Shown in pieces: positions 19,531 through 28,191 of a DNA stretch of 64,000 nt. The position numbers were made by a program, and so were the translations under genes. The notes beneath the pieces were generated by a model. That model had not been told where the DNA came from. It did not search any database and worked only from the letters and a program-made list of their open reading frames with translations. The stretch comes from Streptomyces sp. GTDB taxonomy: Bacteria; Actinomycetota; Actinomycetes; Streptomycetales; Streptomycetaceae. Position 1 is the first letter of the stretch, and each line of letters starts with the position of its first letter. The DNA lies in NCBI RefSeq assembly GCF_019510245.1, contig NZ_JAEKKT010000135.1:22671-86670 (forward strand). Reading direction: 5' to 3'.

Positions 19531-20253
19531 TCAGGCGAACTCGGCGAGGGCGCGCGCCACGATGGCCTCCAGCTGCTGGTGGTGCGCGCCCTTCCAGTAC
19601 GCGCGGCCGCACTCCGCGCACTGCGCGAAGACGTCGTACGACTTCTGTGTCCCGCCCTTCAGCTGGTCCGCAACCTCGTCCTTGGTCGCCTCCCTGAGCA
19701 GGCCGTTGCAGGCGGTGCAGCGGGTCCAGGGGCGCAGATCCGGGGCGAACCGGTCGAGGACGTCGCGGAGCTGGTCGTCGGGGCCGGTGCTGTAGACGTA
19801 GCCGCCCGCCCAGATTTCGCGGCGGCGCAGCAGGCCCCGGTCGCGGCTCAGCAGCACCCGCTTCTCGGCCGCCGAGCGGGCGGCGAGGGCCGGGTCGCCG
19901 ATGTCCGTCGACTCGTACGCGGTGTCCACGCCGAGGAGGCGCAGCCGGCGGGCGAGGGTGCCGAGGTGGACGTCGAGGAGGAAGCGGAGCGGGGCGCCGG
20001 GGACGCGCTGGGGGCGGGTGACCGGGCGTACGGCCACCCGCTCGCCGTGCGCCGGGATGTGGGCCACGGGGACCTCTCGGCCGTCCACCACCAGGGCGCC
20101 CACCTCGGTCAGGGGGACGCCCAGGGACTCGATGACGTGACCGAGGGTCGAGACGCCGTCGACGGTGAGGGGGTGGACGCCGACGCGGCGGGCGTGCGGG
20201 ACGAACAGGGCCAGCTCGGGGGCGACTTCGACCTGGATCTGGGAAGCGTTCAC
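19531..20253 (-). CDS. Mut7-C RNAse-domain protein with N-terminal ubiquitin-like domain
   Basis: 240 residues. The first 80 form a ThiS/MoaD-like beta-grasp domain (Mut7-C ubiquitin), then a PIN-like Mut7-C nuclease domain (RFLLDVHLGTLARRLRLLGV, LLSRDRGLL) and two CxxC pairs (RCTACNG and AQCAECGR) forming a zinc ribbon. The start is GTG with a weak ribosome site. The family is predicted to be an RNase but is not well characterised. It is convergent with the dehydrogenase, 24 bases apart. Confidence 0.85.
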   Translation of the reverse strand: MNASQIQVEVAPELALFVPHARRVGVHPLTVDGVSTLGHVIESLGVPLTEVGALVVDGREVPVAHIPAHGERVAVRPVTRPQRVPGAPLRFLLDVHLGTLARRLRLLGVDTAYESTDIGDPALAARSAAEKRVLLSRDRGLLRRREIWAGGYVYSTGPDDQLRDVLDRFAPDLRPWTRCTACNGLLREATKDEVADQLKGGTQKSYDVFAQCAECGRAYWKGAHHQQLEAIVARALAEFA

Positions 20254-20286
20254 CTGGTCAGGATGGCACGGGGGACGGCCGTGACC

Positions 20287-20910
20287 TCAGTGGTTTTCCG
20301 GGGGCAGGCCGTGCTCGATGACGTCCAGGGCGCGGTCGACGAGGGCCTCGAAGTCGCCCTCGTGCTGGTTCTCCGCCCAGTACATCGAGACCTCCATCAG
20401 CCCGCCGACGAAGGACATCGCGTAGACCCGGACCTCCAGGCTGTCGGGGTCACGGCCGCTGCGCTCCCCGATGGCCTGGCAGAGCAGGCGGCCGGTGGAC
20501 GACATGCTCTCCATCATCCGGGAGCGCACCGAGGGGACCTCGACCATCAGCCGGGTGCGCAGCCGGGAGACCACCGGATCGTCCTTGACGCCCAGCCGGA
20601 TCGCCCGGTGCATCACGTGGCGGAGGGACACCGGCCACGGCTCGTCCGCGGGCCGCGCCCGGAGCTCCTCCAGGATGACCAGGTCGTACTCGTCCGTGAG
20701 GACGATGTCCTCCTTGGTCGGGAAGTACCGGAAGACCGTCGACGGCGACACCTCGGCCCGCTCCGCGATCTGCTCGATCGTCGTGGCGTCCCAGCCCTGC
20801 ACCTCGACCAGCGCGTACGTGGCGGTGCGGATCGCCTCGCGGGTCTTGATCTTCTTGCGTTCCCGCAGGCCGGGCCGGGGGGAGGTGTGCGGTGCCGTCA
20901 TGCCGGTCAT
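20287..20910 (-). CDS. TetR-family repressor
   Basis: 207 residues. The N-terminal HTH is textbook (REAIRTATYALVEVQGWDAT, then IAERAEVSPSTVFRYFPTKE), with a variable helical ligand domain. Its ATG overlaps the stop of the MFS exporter gene (ATGA), so both are made from one mRNA. That arrangement suggests it represses the exporter promoter and is itself auto-regulated; a palindrome in that promoter is listed separately. Inducer unknown. Confidence 0.9.
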   Translation of the reverse strand: MTGMTAPHTSPRPGLRERKKIKTREAIRTATYALVEVQGWDATTIEQIAERAEVSPSTVFRYFPTKEDIVLTDEYDLVILEELRARPADEPWPVSLRHVMHRAIRLGVKDDPVVSRLRTRLMVEVPSVRSRMMESMSSTGRLLCQAIGERSGRDPDSLEVRVYAMSFVGGLMEVSMYWAENQHEGDFEALVDRALDVIEHGLPPENH

Positions 20911-22505
20911 TGTCCGGCATCTGCGGTGGCCGGAGCCACGTCAGGGGACTCGTTCCCTTCGGCTCGGCGGGCGAGGGGGGTGTTCGGCAGGAACGCGGCG
21001 GCCAGCAGGGCGGTGACGAGTGCGCCGATGCCGCACACCAGCAGGACCAGGCCCATGCCGTGGACGTACGACGCGTTCGCGGAGGCGACGAGGCGGGTGG
21101 AGCCCGTCTTCGCGGCGACCAGGTGGGCGGCGACCACCGACTCGCCGGCGGTGTGGCCGAGCGGGGCGGGCAGCCCGGTGACGTCGAGGCGGTCGCGGAA
21201 GGCACCGGCCAGCAGGCTGCCGAGCAGGGCGATGCCGATCGCGCCGCCGACCTGGCGCATCGTCATCAGCAGCCCGGAGCCGCTGCCGGCCCGGTCCGCC
21301 GGCAGGGCGCCGAGGGCGCCGTCCATGGAGGGGACCACCGAGAAGCCGAAGCCGAGGCCGGCGACGGACAGCCACAGCGCGGTGAAGCCGTAGCCGTCGC
21401 TCACCGAGGTACGGCTGCCGAGCAGGGCCGCGAAGGCGAGCACCACCAGGCCCGCGGCGACCACGGCGCGGGCGCCGAAGCGGGCGACGACCGGCTGGGC
21501 GGCCCGTGCGGCGACGATGAGGCCGCCCATCATGGGCAGCAGGCGCAGGCCGGTGCCGAAGGCGTCGTTGCCGAGGACCGTCTGGAGGTAGGGCGGCAGC
21601 ACGAACATCAGGCCGGACAGCACGAACATCACCAGGGTCGCGGCGAGGGTGTTGAGCAGGAACCCGCGGTGGCTGAGGAGCTCCATGTCGAGCATCGGGC
21701 GCTCGGCCCGGCGTTCGCGCAGCACCAGAGCGGTGACGAGGACGACGGCGACGGCGAACAGGGCGACCGCTGGGGGTCCCCCCACGCCTTTCGGGCTGTG
21801 GGGGAGGGTCGCCCAGCCCCGGTCGGGGGCCTCGATGATCGCGTAGACCAGGGCGCCGAGGCCGATCGCGGTGAGCGCGGTGGAGAGGGCGTCGACTTTG
21901 GGGGAGGCGGGGTCGCTGGTCTCGGGGAGCAGGAAGACGCAGGCGGCGACGCCGATGGCGGCCATGGGCACGTTGATCAGGAAGACCGAGCCCCACCAGA
22001 AGTGGTTGAGCAGGAAGCCGCCGATGATCGGGCCGAGCGGGAGGCCGAGCGCCGAGGCGGCCGAGACGATGCCGACGGCGCGGGTGCGCTCGGCGGGCCC
22101 GAACAGCGAGGGCAGCACGGACATGGCGAGCGGCATCACCAGCGCGGCGCCGACGCCCATGGCGGCGCGGGCGGCGATCACCCAGTTCACGTCGCCGGCC
22201 AGCGAGCCCATCACCGAGCCCGCCAGGAAGACCAGCAGGCCCACGACGAGCATCCGGCGGCGGCCGAAGCGGTCGCCGAGGAGTCCGGCGGGGAGCATCA
22301 GCGACGCGAAGACGACGACGTACGCGTCCGCCATCCACTGCTGCTGGCTGGTGGTGGCGCCGAGTTCCCCGGCCATCGTCGGGAGCGCCACGTTGAGGAT
22401 CGTCGTGTCGAAGCCGAGCACCAGCATGCTCGCGACCAGGGCGCCGAGGGCCCACCACCGGCGGGGGTTCTGGTGCCCCTCTTCAAGAGGAGTGACAGTA
22501 GCCAT
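20907..22505 (-). CDS. DHA2-family (14-TM) MFS drug exporter
   Basis: 532 residues, EmrB/QacA type proton-driven efflux. The motif-C-like N-terminus GFDTTILNVALPTMAGELG, the motif-A-like GDRFGRRRMLV and fourteen hydrophobic spans are visible. No Shine-Dalgarno precedes the ATG; a -10-like TTACTT lies seven bases upstream, suggesting a leaderless mRNA. A short palindromic repeat (21771-21807) is embedded in frame and encodes a cytoplasmic-type linker (TLPHSPKGVGGPP). It is co-transcribed with the downstream TetR gene. Confidence 0.92.
   Translation of the reverse strand: MATVTPLEEGHQNPRRWWALGALVASMLVLGFDTTILNVALPTMAGELGATTSQQQWMADAYVVVFASLMLPAGLLGDRFGRRRMLVVGLLVFLAGSVMGSLAGDVNWVIAARAAMGVGAALVMPLAMSVLPSLFGPAERTRAVGIVSAASALGLPLGPIIGGFLLNHFWWGSVFLINVPMAAIGVAACVFLLPETSDPASPKVDALSTALTAIGLGALVYAIIEAPDRGWATLPHSPKGVGGPPAVALFAVAVVLVTALVLRERRAERPMLDMELLSHRGFLLNTLAATLVMFVLSGLMFVLPPYLQTVLGNDAFGTGLRLLPMMGGLIVAARAAQPVVARFGARAVVAAGLVVLAFAALLGSRTSVSDGYGFTALWLSVAGLGFGFSVVPSMDGALGALPADRAGSGSGLLMTMRQVGGAIGIALLGSLLAGAFRDRLDVTGLPAPLGHTAGESVVAAHLVAAKTGSTRLVASANASYVHGMGLVLLVCGIGALVTALLAAAFLPNTPLARRAEGNESPDVAPATADAGQ
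21771..21807. repeat. Short palindromic repeat inside the MFS gene
   Basis: The unit has stem arms CCCCCAC (21779-21785) and GTGGGGG (21798-21804) around an inner loop, and begins TGGGGGTCCC. This class is a frequent intergenic repeat in Streptomyces as I remember it; here it is in the coding frame of a loop region. Confidence 0.6.
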
Positions 22506-22509
22506 GAAA

Positions 22510-22542
22510 TGAAAGTAACTCTCAAAATCTAGGGACTGTCAA
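22510..22542 (-). promoter_or_regulatory. Exporter promoter with overlapping TetR-type palindrome
   Basis: On the minus strand, TTGACA (22542-22537) is followed after 18 bases by TTACTT (22518-22513). An imperfect palindrome TGAGAG-TTA-CTTTCA (22524-22510) covers the -10 element. This is a suitable place for the co-transcribed TetR protein to block transcription. Inferred from position and symmetry. Confidence 0.5.
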
Positions 22543-22581
22543 TGGCGAGTCGATGTCGTAACGTGGGCTGCGGGCACGAAA

Positions 22582-22613
22582 AAGTGGCCACGGCTCGGGA
22601 GCCGTGGCCACTT
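22582..22613 (-). terminator. Rho-independent terminator of the haemolysin III-like gene
   Basis: Perfect 14-bp stem AAGTGGCCACGGCT / AGCCGTGGCCACTT with a four-base loop. Read on the minus strand it is followed by a run of T, an unusually classical terminator for this GC content. It lies 18 bases after the stop of the gene at 22632-23348. Confidence 0.85.
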
Positions 22614-22631
22614 CGAGGAGCGGCGGTGGGG

Positions 22632-23348
22632 CTATGCGTGCTGGTAGGCCACCAGGGAGATGCCGACGTAGTGCACGACGAACGCGGCCAGCGTGAAGGA
22701 GTGGAACACCTCGTGGAACCCGAAGTACCGGGGTGACGGGTTCGGGCGCTTGATGCCGTAGATCACGCCGCCGGCGCTGTACAGCAGGCCGCCGACGATC
22801 ACCAGGACCAGGACCGAGACGCCGCCGGTGCGCATGAAGTCGGGCAGGTAGAAGACCGCCGCCCAGCCCATCGCTATGTAGCAGGGCGTGTACAGCCAGC
22901 GCGGCGCGCCGACCCAGAAGACCCGGAAGGCGATGCCGGCGGCCGCCGCGGCCCAGATGCCCCACAGCAGCCACTGGCCCTTGGCGGCGGGGAGGAGCAG
23001 CAGGGTCAGCGGGGTGTACGTGCCCGCGATGATCAGGAAGATGTTGGCGTGGTCGAGTCTGCGCAGGATGCCGTCCATGCGCGGGCTCCAGTTGCCCCGG
23101 TGGTACAGCGCGCTCACGCCGAACAGCAGGCACGCCGTCAGGGCGTAGATCCCGCAGGCGACGCGGCCGCGCGGGGAGTCGGCGAGGGCGGTGAGGACGA
23201 GACCCGCCACGAGTACGGCCGGGAACATGCCCAGGTGCAGCCATCCGCGCAGCTTGGGCTTGACCTGTTGCGACAGGGAGGAGAGCGCAGCGGGACCGCG
23301 GCCGGCGGCCGGCGGTTCCGTGGGCGCGTCGGGGACGGACGCAGTCAT
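22632..23348 (-). CDS. Haemolysin III/PAQR-family seven-helix membrane protein
   Basis: 238 residues, about seven membrane helices after a Pro/Ala-rich N-terminus. Family motifs are ALYHRGNW (Ser/His-type PAQR motif), LDHANIFLIIAGTYTPL and FHEVFHSFTLAAFVVHYVG with the conserved histidines that bind metal in PAQR/alkaline ceramidase relatives. The ATG at 23348 (second in frame) is favoured; one at 23357 is possible. Despite the name, haemolytic activity is not established in most members; a membrane homeostasis or hydrolase role is plausible. Confidence 0.88.
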   Translation of the reverse strand: MTASVPDAPTEPPAAGRGPAALSSLSQQVKPKLRGWLHLGMFPAVLVAGLVLTALADSPRGRVACGIYALTACLLFGVSALYHRGNWSPRMDGILRRLDHANIFLIIAGTYTPLTLLLLPAAKGQWLLWGIWAAAAAGIAFRVFWVGAPRWLYTPCYIAMGWAAVFYLPDFMRTGGVSVLVLVIVGGLLYSAGGVIYGIKRPNPSPRYFGFHEVFHSFTLAAFVVHYVGISLVAYQHA

Positions 23349-23701
23349 GAAGAGCATCGTACCTACGGAACCGTAAGTTACGGATCAGTCTCGCTCGATG
23401 GCCGTCACGGAGTGGCCATCGTCTCACGGAGCCTCGGTTGCGCTCACATCGGTGAACAAAAAGACCTTGAGGCGAACTCAATATGGACGCAAAGAAACGC
23501 AGGTGGGCGCAGAAACCGTGGCCTTCCTCACGTCGCTCATCTGTGACTCCCTCTGGACAGATGGGTGATCGGGTCGGAGGATCAAATGAGTGCAGTCGGC
23601 ACCGGATGAGCGGCTACGAAGCATCCGGGTCGCGGCCCCCACGGGGCAACAAGGCCTGAAACAGGGCCACAAGATCAAAAATCCCTCATTTAGGAGCAAT
23701 C
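23349..23701. other. Intergenic region between the divergent haemolysin III-like gene and pckG
   Basis: 353 bases without a gene. The left edge holds the palindromes at 23364-23383; the right part is less GC-rich, with AT words around 23478 and 23671-23690, and AGGAGC precedes the pckG start. No clear -35/-10 pair or attenuator was identified for pckG. Confidence 0.5.
23364..23383. promoter_or_regulatory. Overlapping palindromes at the haemolysin III-like promoter
   Basis: TACGG-AA-CCGTA (23364-23375) overlaps CCGTAA-G-TTACGG (23371-23383), immediately upstream of the start codon. Such linked dyads are typical of TetR-family operators in Streptomyces. The regulator is unknown; the TetR gene 2.4 kb downstream is one candidate. 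Confidence 0.5.
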
Positions 23702-25525
23702 GTGGCGCGCGACATCGCGGCTCCCCCCGTCATCCCCACCAAACATCAGGAACTGATCTCGTGGGTCAACGAGATCGCCGAACTGACGCAGCCGGACAGC
23801 GTGGTCTGGTGTGACGGATCCGAGGCCGAGTACGAGCGACTGTGCGAAGAGCTCGTGGCGAAGGGCACCTTCAAGAAGCTCGACCCGATCAAGCGCCCCC
23901 ACTCCTACTACGCGGCCTCCGACCCGACCGACGTCGCCCGGGTCGAGGACCGCACGTTCATCTGCTCCGAGCGGGAGCAGGACGCCGGCCCGACCAACCA
24001 CTGGAAGGACCCCGCCGAGATGCGGGAGATCTTCTCGGGCGAGAAGGGCCTGTTCCGCGGCTCGATGAAGGGCCGGACGATGTACGTCGTCCCGTTCTGC
24101 ATGGGCCCCCTCGGCTCGCCGCTGTCCGCCCTCGGCGTGGAGATCACGGACTCGGCGTACGTCGCCGTCTCCATGCGCACGATGACGCGCATGGGCCAGG
24201 CCGTCCTCGACGAGCTGGGCGAAGACGGCTTCTTCGTCAAGGCCGTCCACACCCTCGGCGCCCCGCTGGAGCCGGGCCAGGCCGACGTCCCCTGGCCGTG
24301 CAACCAGACCAAGTACATCTCGCACTTCCCCGAGTCGCGCGAGATCTGGTCCTACGGTTCCGGCTACGGCGGCAACGCCCTGCTCGGCAAGAAGTGCTAC
24401 GCCCTGCGCATCGCCTCCGTCATGGCGCGCGACGAGGGCTGGCTCGCCGAGCACATGCTGATCCTCAAGCTCACGCCCCCGCAGGGCGAGTCGAAGTACG
24501 TCGCCGCAGCCTTCCCGAGCGCCTGCGGCAAGACGAACCTCGCCATGCTGGAGCCCACCGTCTCCGGCTGGACCGTCGAGACGATCGGCGACGACATCGC
24601 CTGGATGCGGTTCGGCGAGGACGGCCGCCTCTACGCGATCAACCCGGAGGCCGGCTTCTTCGGCGTCGCGCCCGGCACCGGTGAGCACACCAACGCCAAC
24701 GCGATGAAGACGCTGTGGGGCAACGCGGTCTTCACCAACGTCGCGCTGACGGACGACGACGACATCTGGTGGGAGGGCATGACGGAGGAACTCCCGGCCC
24801 ACCTCACCGACTGGAAGGGCAACGACTGGACGCCGGGCTCCGAGACCCCGGCCGCCCACCCCAACGCCCGCTTCACCGTCCCCGCCGCCCAGTGCCCGAT
24901 CATCGCGCCGGAGTGGGAGGACCCCCGGGGCGTGCCGATCTCGGCGATCCTCTTCGGCGGCCGCCGCGCCACCGCCGTACCGCTGGTGACCGAGTCCTTC
25001 GACTGGAACCACGGCGTCTTCCTCGGCGCCAACGTGGCCTCCGAGAAGACCGCCGCGGCCGAGGGCAAGGTCGGCGAGCTGCGCCGCGACCCGTTCGCGA
25101 TGCTGCCGTTCTGCGGCTACAACATGGGCGACTACATGGCCCACTGGATCGACGTGGCCAAGGACAAGGACCAGGCCAAGCTGCCGAAGATCTACTACGT
25201 CAACTGGTTCCGCAAGAACGACGAGGGCAAGTTCGTCTGGCCCGGCTTCGGCGAGAACTCCCGCGTCCTGAAGTGGATCGTGGAGCGCCTGGACGGCAAG
25301 GCGGAGGGTGTGGAGACGCCGATCGGCGTGCTGCCGACGCGCGACGCCCTCGACACCGACGGGCTCGACCTCGACGACAGCGACCTCGACTTCCTGCTGA
25401 CCGTCGACAAGGAGGTCTGGCGGGAGGAGGCGGCACTCGTCCCCGACCACCTCAACACCTTCGGCGAGCACACGCCGAAGGAGCTGTGGGCCGAGTACCG
25501 GGCGCTCGTGGAGCGACTGGGATAA
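23702..25525 (+). CDS. pckG: Phosphoenolpyruvate carboxykinase (GTP)
   Basis: 607-residue enzyme converting oxaloacetate and GTP to PEP, GDP and CO2, first committed step of gluconeogenesis; cytoplasmic. Characteristic GTP-type motifs are seen: [13 protein letters not shown] (P-loop with the hyper-reactive cysteine, about residues 270-282), WIGDDIAW-like [24 protein letters not shown], and the guanine-binding region [14 protein letters not shown] start with AGGAGC upstream. Length matches the family. Confidence 0.97.
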   Translation: MARDIAAPPVIPTKHQELISWVNEIAELTQPDSVVWCDGSEAEYERLCEELVAKGTFKKLDPIKRPHSYYAASDPTDVARVEDRTFICSEREQDAGPTNHWKDPAEMREIFSGEKGLFRGSMKGRTMYVVPFCMGPLGSPLSALGVEITDSAYVAVSMRTMTRMGQAVLDELGEDGFFVKAVHTLGAPLEPGQADVPWPCNQTKYISHFPESREIWSYGSGYGGNALLGKKCYALRIASVMARDEGWLAEHMLILKLTPPQGESKYVAAAFPSACGKTNLAMLEPTVSGWTVETIGDDIAWMRFGEDGRLYAINPEAGFFGVAPGTGEHTNANAMKTLWGNAVFTNVALTDDDDIWWEGMTEELPAHLTDWKGNDWTPGSETPAAHPNARFTVPAAQCPIIAPEWEDPRGVPISAILFGGRRATAVPLVTESFDWNHGVFLGANVASEKTAAAEGKVGELRRDPFAMLPFCGYNMGDYMAHWIDVAKDKDQAKLPKIYYVNWFRKNDEGKFVWPGFGENSRVLKWIVERLDGKAEGVETPIGVLPTRDALDTDGLDLDDSDLDFLLTVDKEVWREEAALVPDHLNTFGEHTPKELWAEYRALVERLG

Positions 25526-25544
25526 GCCGCCCTCCGTAAGGACT

Positions 25545-25596
25545 CCGCGGCCGGTTTGGATGTGCCCTGACCAGCGATCGTCACGACCGGCCGCGG
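25545..25596 (+). terminator. Possible long-loop hairpin after pckG
   Basis: Ten-bp arms CCGCGGCCGG (25545-25554) and CCGGCCGCGG (25587-25596) are exact inverted copies with a 32-base loop, 19 bases after the pckG stop. A terminator role is plausible but the loop is long. Confidence 0.4.
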
Positions 25597-25638
25597 TGTG
25601 AACCGGCGAGGCCGCGCACAACGGCGTGTGCGGCTCCC

Positions 25639-25693
25639 AGGCCTGCCGTCGTCCGCATCCGTCCGCCCCGACGGACGCGGCGACGGCAGGCCT
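25639..25693. repeat. Nested inverted repeat (cruciform-capable)
   Basis: Exact 13-bp arms AGGCCTGCCGTCG (25639-25651) and CGACGGCAGGCCT (25681-25693) enclose a second hairpin CGTCCG/CGGACG (25660-25665, 25672-25677). It lies in the 316-base gap between pckG and the delta-60 fragment and has no gene. It may be a strong terminator or a scar of rearrangement. Confidence 0.55.
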
Positions 25694-25841
25694 TCGCCTG
25701 TGCGGGTGGGCCCGCGGTCGCCCGCCGGGGTGATTTCCTGCGGCCGGTGAGCGCAAGACGGCTCGTGGCGAGCCGACCTGTGGACCGGCGTCGCAACGCT
25801 GTCGCCCGTGTTCACACCTCGGGTTCGATCGTTCACACCTG

Positions 25842-26066
25842 GTGCTCGATCGCGCACGGCCCGGGCCGGAACCGTGGCAGCGCCCCCTGCTGGCGCTGCT
25901 CCTGGCCCTGCCCGGTACCGCGGTCGCCGCCCCCGGCGACCTGGACACCGCCTTCGCCGGCGACGGCACGGTCCTAACCGACTTCGGCGGCGACGACTCC
26001 GCCGCCGACGTGGCGGTGCAGTCCGACGGCCGGATCGTCGCCGCCGGCCAGGGCGGACCGGACTGA
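25842..26066 (+). pseudogene. Truncated secreted delta-60-repeat protein (N-terminal remnant)
   Basis: 74 codons: a signal peptide (RPLLALLLALPGTAVAAPGD) then the start of a delta-60 repeat unit (LDTAFAGDGTV, FGGDDSAADVAVQSDGRIVA). Intact family members carry many such repeats and several hundred residues; here the frame stops after one unit and the opposite-strand gene ends seven bases further. GTG start; no clear ribosome site. I read it as the 5' remnant of a deleted gene. Confidence 0.6.
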
Positions 26067-26072
26067 GTTTCT

Positions 26073-26675
26073 TCAGTTGCCGCGTTCTTCCAAGTAGCGC
26101 GTATGTGTCTCCTGGCGTCTGGCCTCTGTGTCCCTCAGGGCCGTCGCCAAGTGCTCCGCCTCCTCCTTGAGGATCGTGAGCTGGCGTTCCAAGTGGCGTT
26201 CCGGGGGCTCCTGGCCCGGTGTCAGGCGTGTCCACCACCTTGTGCGTACGAAGCTGTCGACCGCCTCCGGGATGTCCTGCCGTACGGTCCGTGAGAGGAC
26301 GTGGACGCCCTCCGGGTCCTGGGCCAGCAGTTCGGCGGGCCGGCCGGGGTCCAGCAACGCGGTGAGCAGGTCGGTCAGTTCGGTGAGCCGGGTCTCCGTG
26401 GCGGCCGGCAGCCCGACCTCCGCCAGGTAGGTCTCCAGTCTGCGGAAGTCGGCCCGCACCTCCGCCAGCTGGGCGGAGGGCGTCGGGAAGTCCGGCAGCG
26501 GGGGGCGCTCCGGCGGGGCGATCAGCGCGCCCGCGCCGTACAGGCCGGCCACCACCACCGGCCAGTACGGGCCGGCCACGCCCGTGAACGTCAGGACCAG
26601 ACCGAGCAGGCCGCCCGCCGAACCGGTGAGGTTCTTGCGGGACTCCAGGTAGGCGAGGGCCTTATTGGTAGCCAC
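26073..26675 (-). CDS. Hypothetical membrane/coiled-coil protein in the TelA operon
   Basis: 200 residues with a hydrophobic hairpin near the N-terminus (GGLLGLVLTFTGVAGPYWPV then VVAGLYGAGALI) and long charged helices after it, ending in a coiled coil (LERQLTILKEEAEHLATALR). The start GTG overlaps the end of the VWA gene by 14 bases, so it is the last gene of the operon. Family not recognised. Its likely role is a membrane scaffold partner of the upstream VWA and TelA proteins. Confidence 0.7.
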   Translation of the reverse strand: MATNKALAYLESRKNLTGSAGGLLGLVLTFTGVAGPYWPVVVAGLYGAGALIAPPERPPLPDFPTPSAQLAEVRADFRRLETYLAEVGLPAATETRLTELTDLLTALLDPGRPAELLAQDPEGVHVLSRTVRQDIPEAVDSFVRTRWWTRLTPGQEPPERHLERQLTILKEEAEHLATALRDTEARRQETHTRYLEERGN

Positions 26676-28191
26676 GGATCTCCTCGAAGGCGCCGTCCAG
26701 GGAGCCCTGCCGGCCGTCGAAGAGACGGCCGCCGGTCAGGGCGGCGATGTGCTGGAGTTCGGCACGGGAGGAGTCGCCGAAGAGGATGGGGAAGACGGGG
26801 ATCTGCTGCCGGTCGGCGGAGAGCTGGTTGTAGAAGTCGTCGAAGTCACCGACCTTGGCGCCCGTGGTGTTCTCGCCGTCGGTCATCAGCACGATCGACG
26901 TGAAGGTATCCGCGGAGGGGTTCAGCTGGGCGTAGGCCTTCTCCAGGGAGGTGTAGATCGCCGTGTTGCCGTCGGCGTGCAGGGCGTCGGTGTCCTTGCG
27001 GATCGCGGCGAGGTCGGCCTTGTCGGCGACCACGTGGGTGCTGACGCTCTTCACGTCCGAGCCGAACGGCATCAGGGTGACCTCCTCGCGGTGGCGGAAG
27101 TCGCCGGTGAGGCCGGTGAGGGCCGCCTTCAGGCGGGAGAGGCGGTCGCCCTCCATGGAGCCCGAGGTGTCCAGGACGTAGACCGTGCGGGAGGGCCGGC
27201 GCAGGTCGTTCTCGTAGGCCGAGATGAGCCCGTCGGCCACCGACCTGGTGCCGGGGAAGGGGAGTTCGCGGCGGCGGCCGGTGTCCAGGCCGGCGGCCGG
27301 GGCCACGGAGGCCACGACCGGGCGGCGGTGGGTGGTGTCCGTGATGAGCTTCTGCACGGCCGCCGTCCGCAGGTCCTCCGTCACCCTGCGGACGTCCTCA
27401 CGGGTGGCGGAGGAGGTCGAGGCCAGGGAGGAGAACGGGTAGTCGGCGGTGACCACGCCGTCCTTCGGACGGATCACGGTGAGACCGGAGATGCCCTGGA
27501 GCACCGACTCGTAGTTGAGCAGGGCGTCGACGTTGCCGCGCCGCCGGTAGGCCGAGGCCAGCCAGCCGGAGGAGCCCGAGGTCAGGGTCTGGCCCTTGAA
27601 GAACTTCCTCAGCCGGGGAGTCGCCCTGGTGACGTCGTCGTCCGTGAGCGCCGACTGGGCCCCGGAGAGCGCGGAGGCCACCGAGACCAGCGTGGCGAAG
27701 CCGGAGTTGGAACGGGCCGGGTCCGTCATGCCGTACGTCAGCCGGCCCGCTTCCACGGCCTGCTCGACCTGGGACCAGGTGACGTCGGCCGGTTTCCAGC
27801 CCAGCGACCGGACGGTGGCCGTCTTCACGCCGATCGCGACCGGGCTGGACATGATCGACGTCTCGGAGACGACCTTCCTCGCCGCCTCCGGGCGCAGCCG
27901 CAGGTAGTCGTCGGAGGACAGCCAGAGCGCGTCGTACCTGCCGTCCGCCTTCCCCCTGGCCAGCAGGTCGATGGCGTCCAGGGTGCCCATGTAGGTGGGC
28001 CGGACGGTGACCCCGGTGTCCTTGCGGACCCGGTCGAAGACGGCGGTCATGTCGCTGAGTTCGGAGGAGGCGAGGACCCGCAGGGTGCCGGGCTTCGGGG
28101 CCGTGGAGTCGTCGCCGTGGTCCTCGGAGGTGCAGCCGGAGAGGACGACGGCCGCCGTCGCGAGGAGGGCGAGGAGCGGGCGTCTGCTCAT
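26662..28191 (-). CDS. Lipoprotein with solute-binding-like and VWA domains
   Basis: 509 residues. The signal ends in a lipobox (VVLSGC), placing the protein on the outer face of the membrane. Residues about 35-270 resemble a periplasmic solute-binding domain (TLRVLASSELSDM, GLTVIRPKDGVVTADYPFSS). The C-terminal half is a von Willebrand A domain with a full MIDAS DTSGSMEGDRL, later LMTDGENTTG. Its ATG overlaps the TelA stop (ATGA). The fusion suggests a metal- or protein-binding surface sensor. Function is not established. Confidence 0.85.
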   Translation of the reverse strand: MSRRPLLALLATAAVVLSGCTSEDHGDDSTAPKPGTLRVLASSELSDMTAVFDRVRKDTGVTVRPTYMGTLDAIDLLARGKADGRYDALWLSSDDYLRLRPEAARKVVSETSIMSSPVAIGVKTATVRSLGWKPADVTWSQVEQAVEAGRLTYGMTDPARSNSGFATLVSVASALSGAQSALTDDDVTRATPRLRKFFKGQTLTSGSSGWLASAYRRRGNVDALLNYESVLQGISGLTVIRPKDGVVTADYPFSSLASTSSATREDVRRVTEDLRTAAVQKLITDTTHRRPVVASVAPAAGLDTGRRRELPFPGTRSVADGLISAYENDLRRPSRTVYVLDTSGSMEGDRLSRLKAALTGLTGDFRHREEVTLMPFGSDVKSVSTHVVADKADLAAIRKDTDALHADGNTAIYTSLEKAYAQLNPSADTFTSIVLMTDGENTTGAKVGDFDDFYNQLSADRQQIPVFPILFGDSSRAELQHIAALTGGRLFDGRQGSLDGAFEEIRGYQ

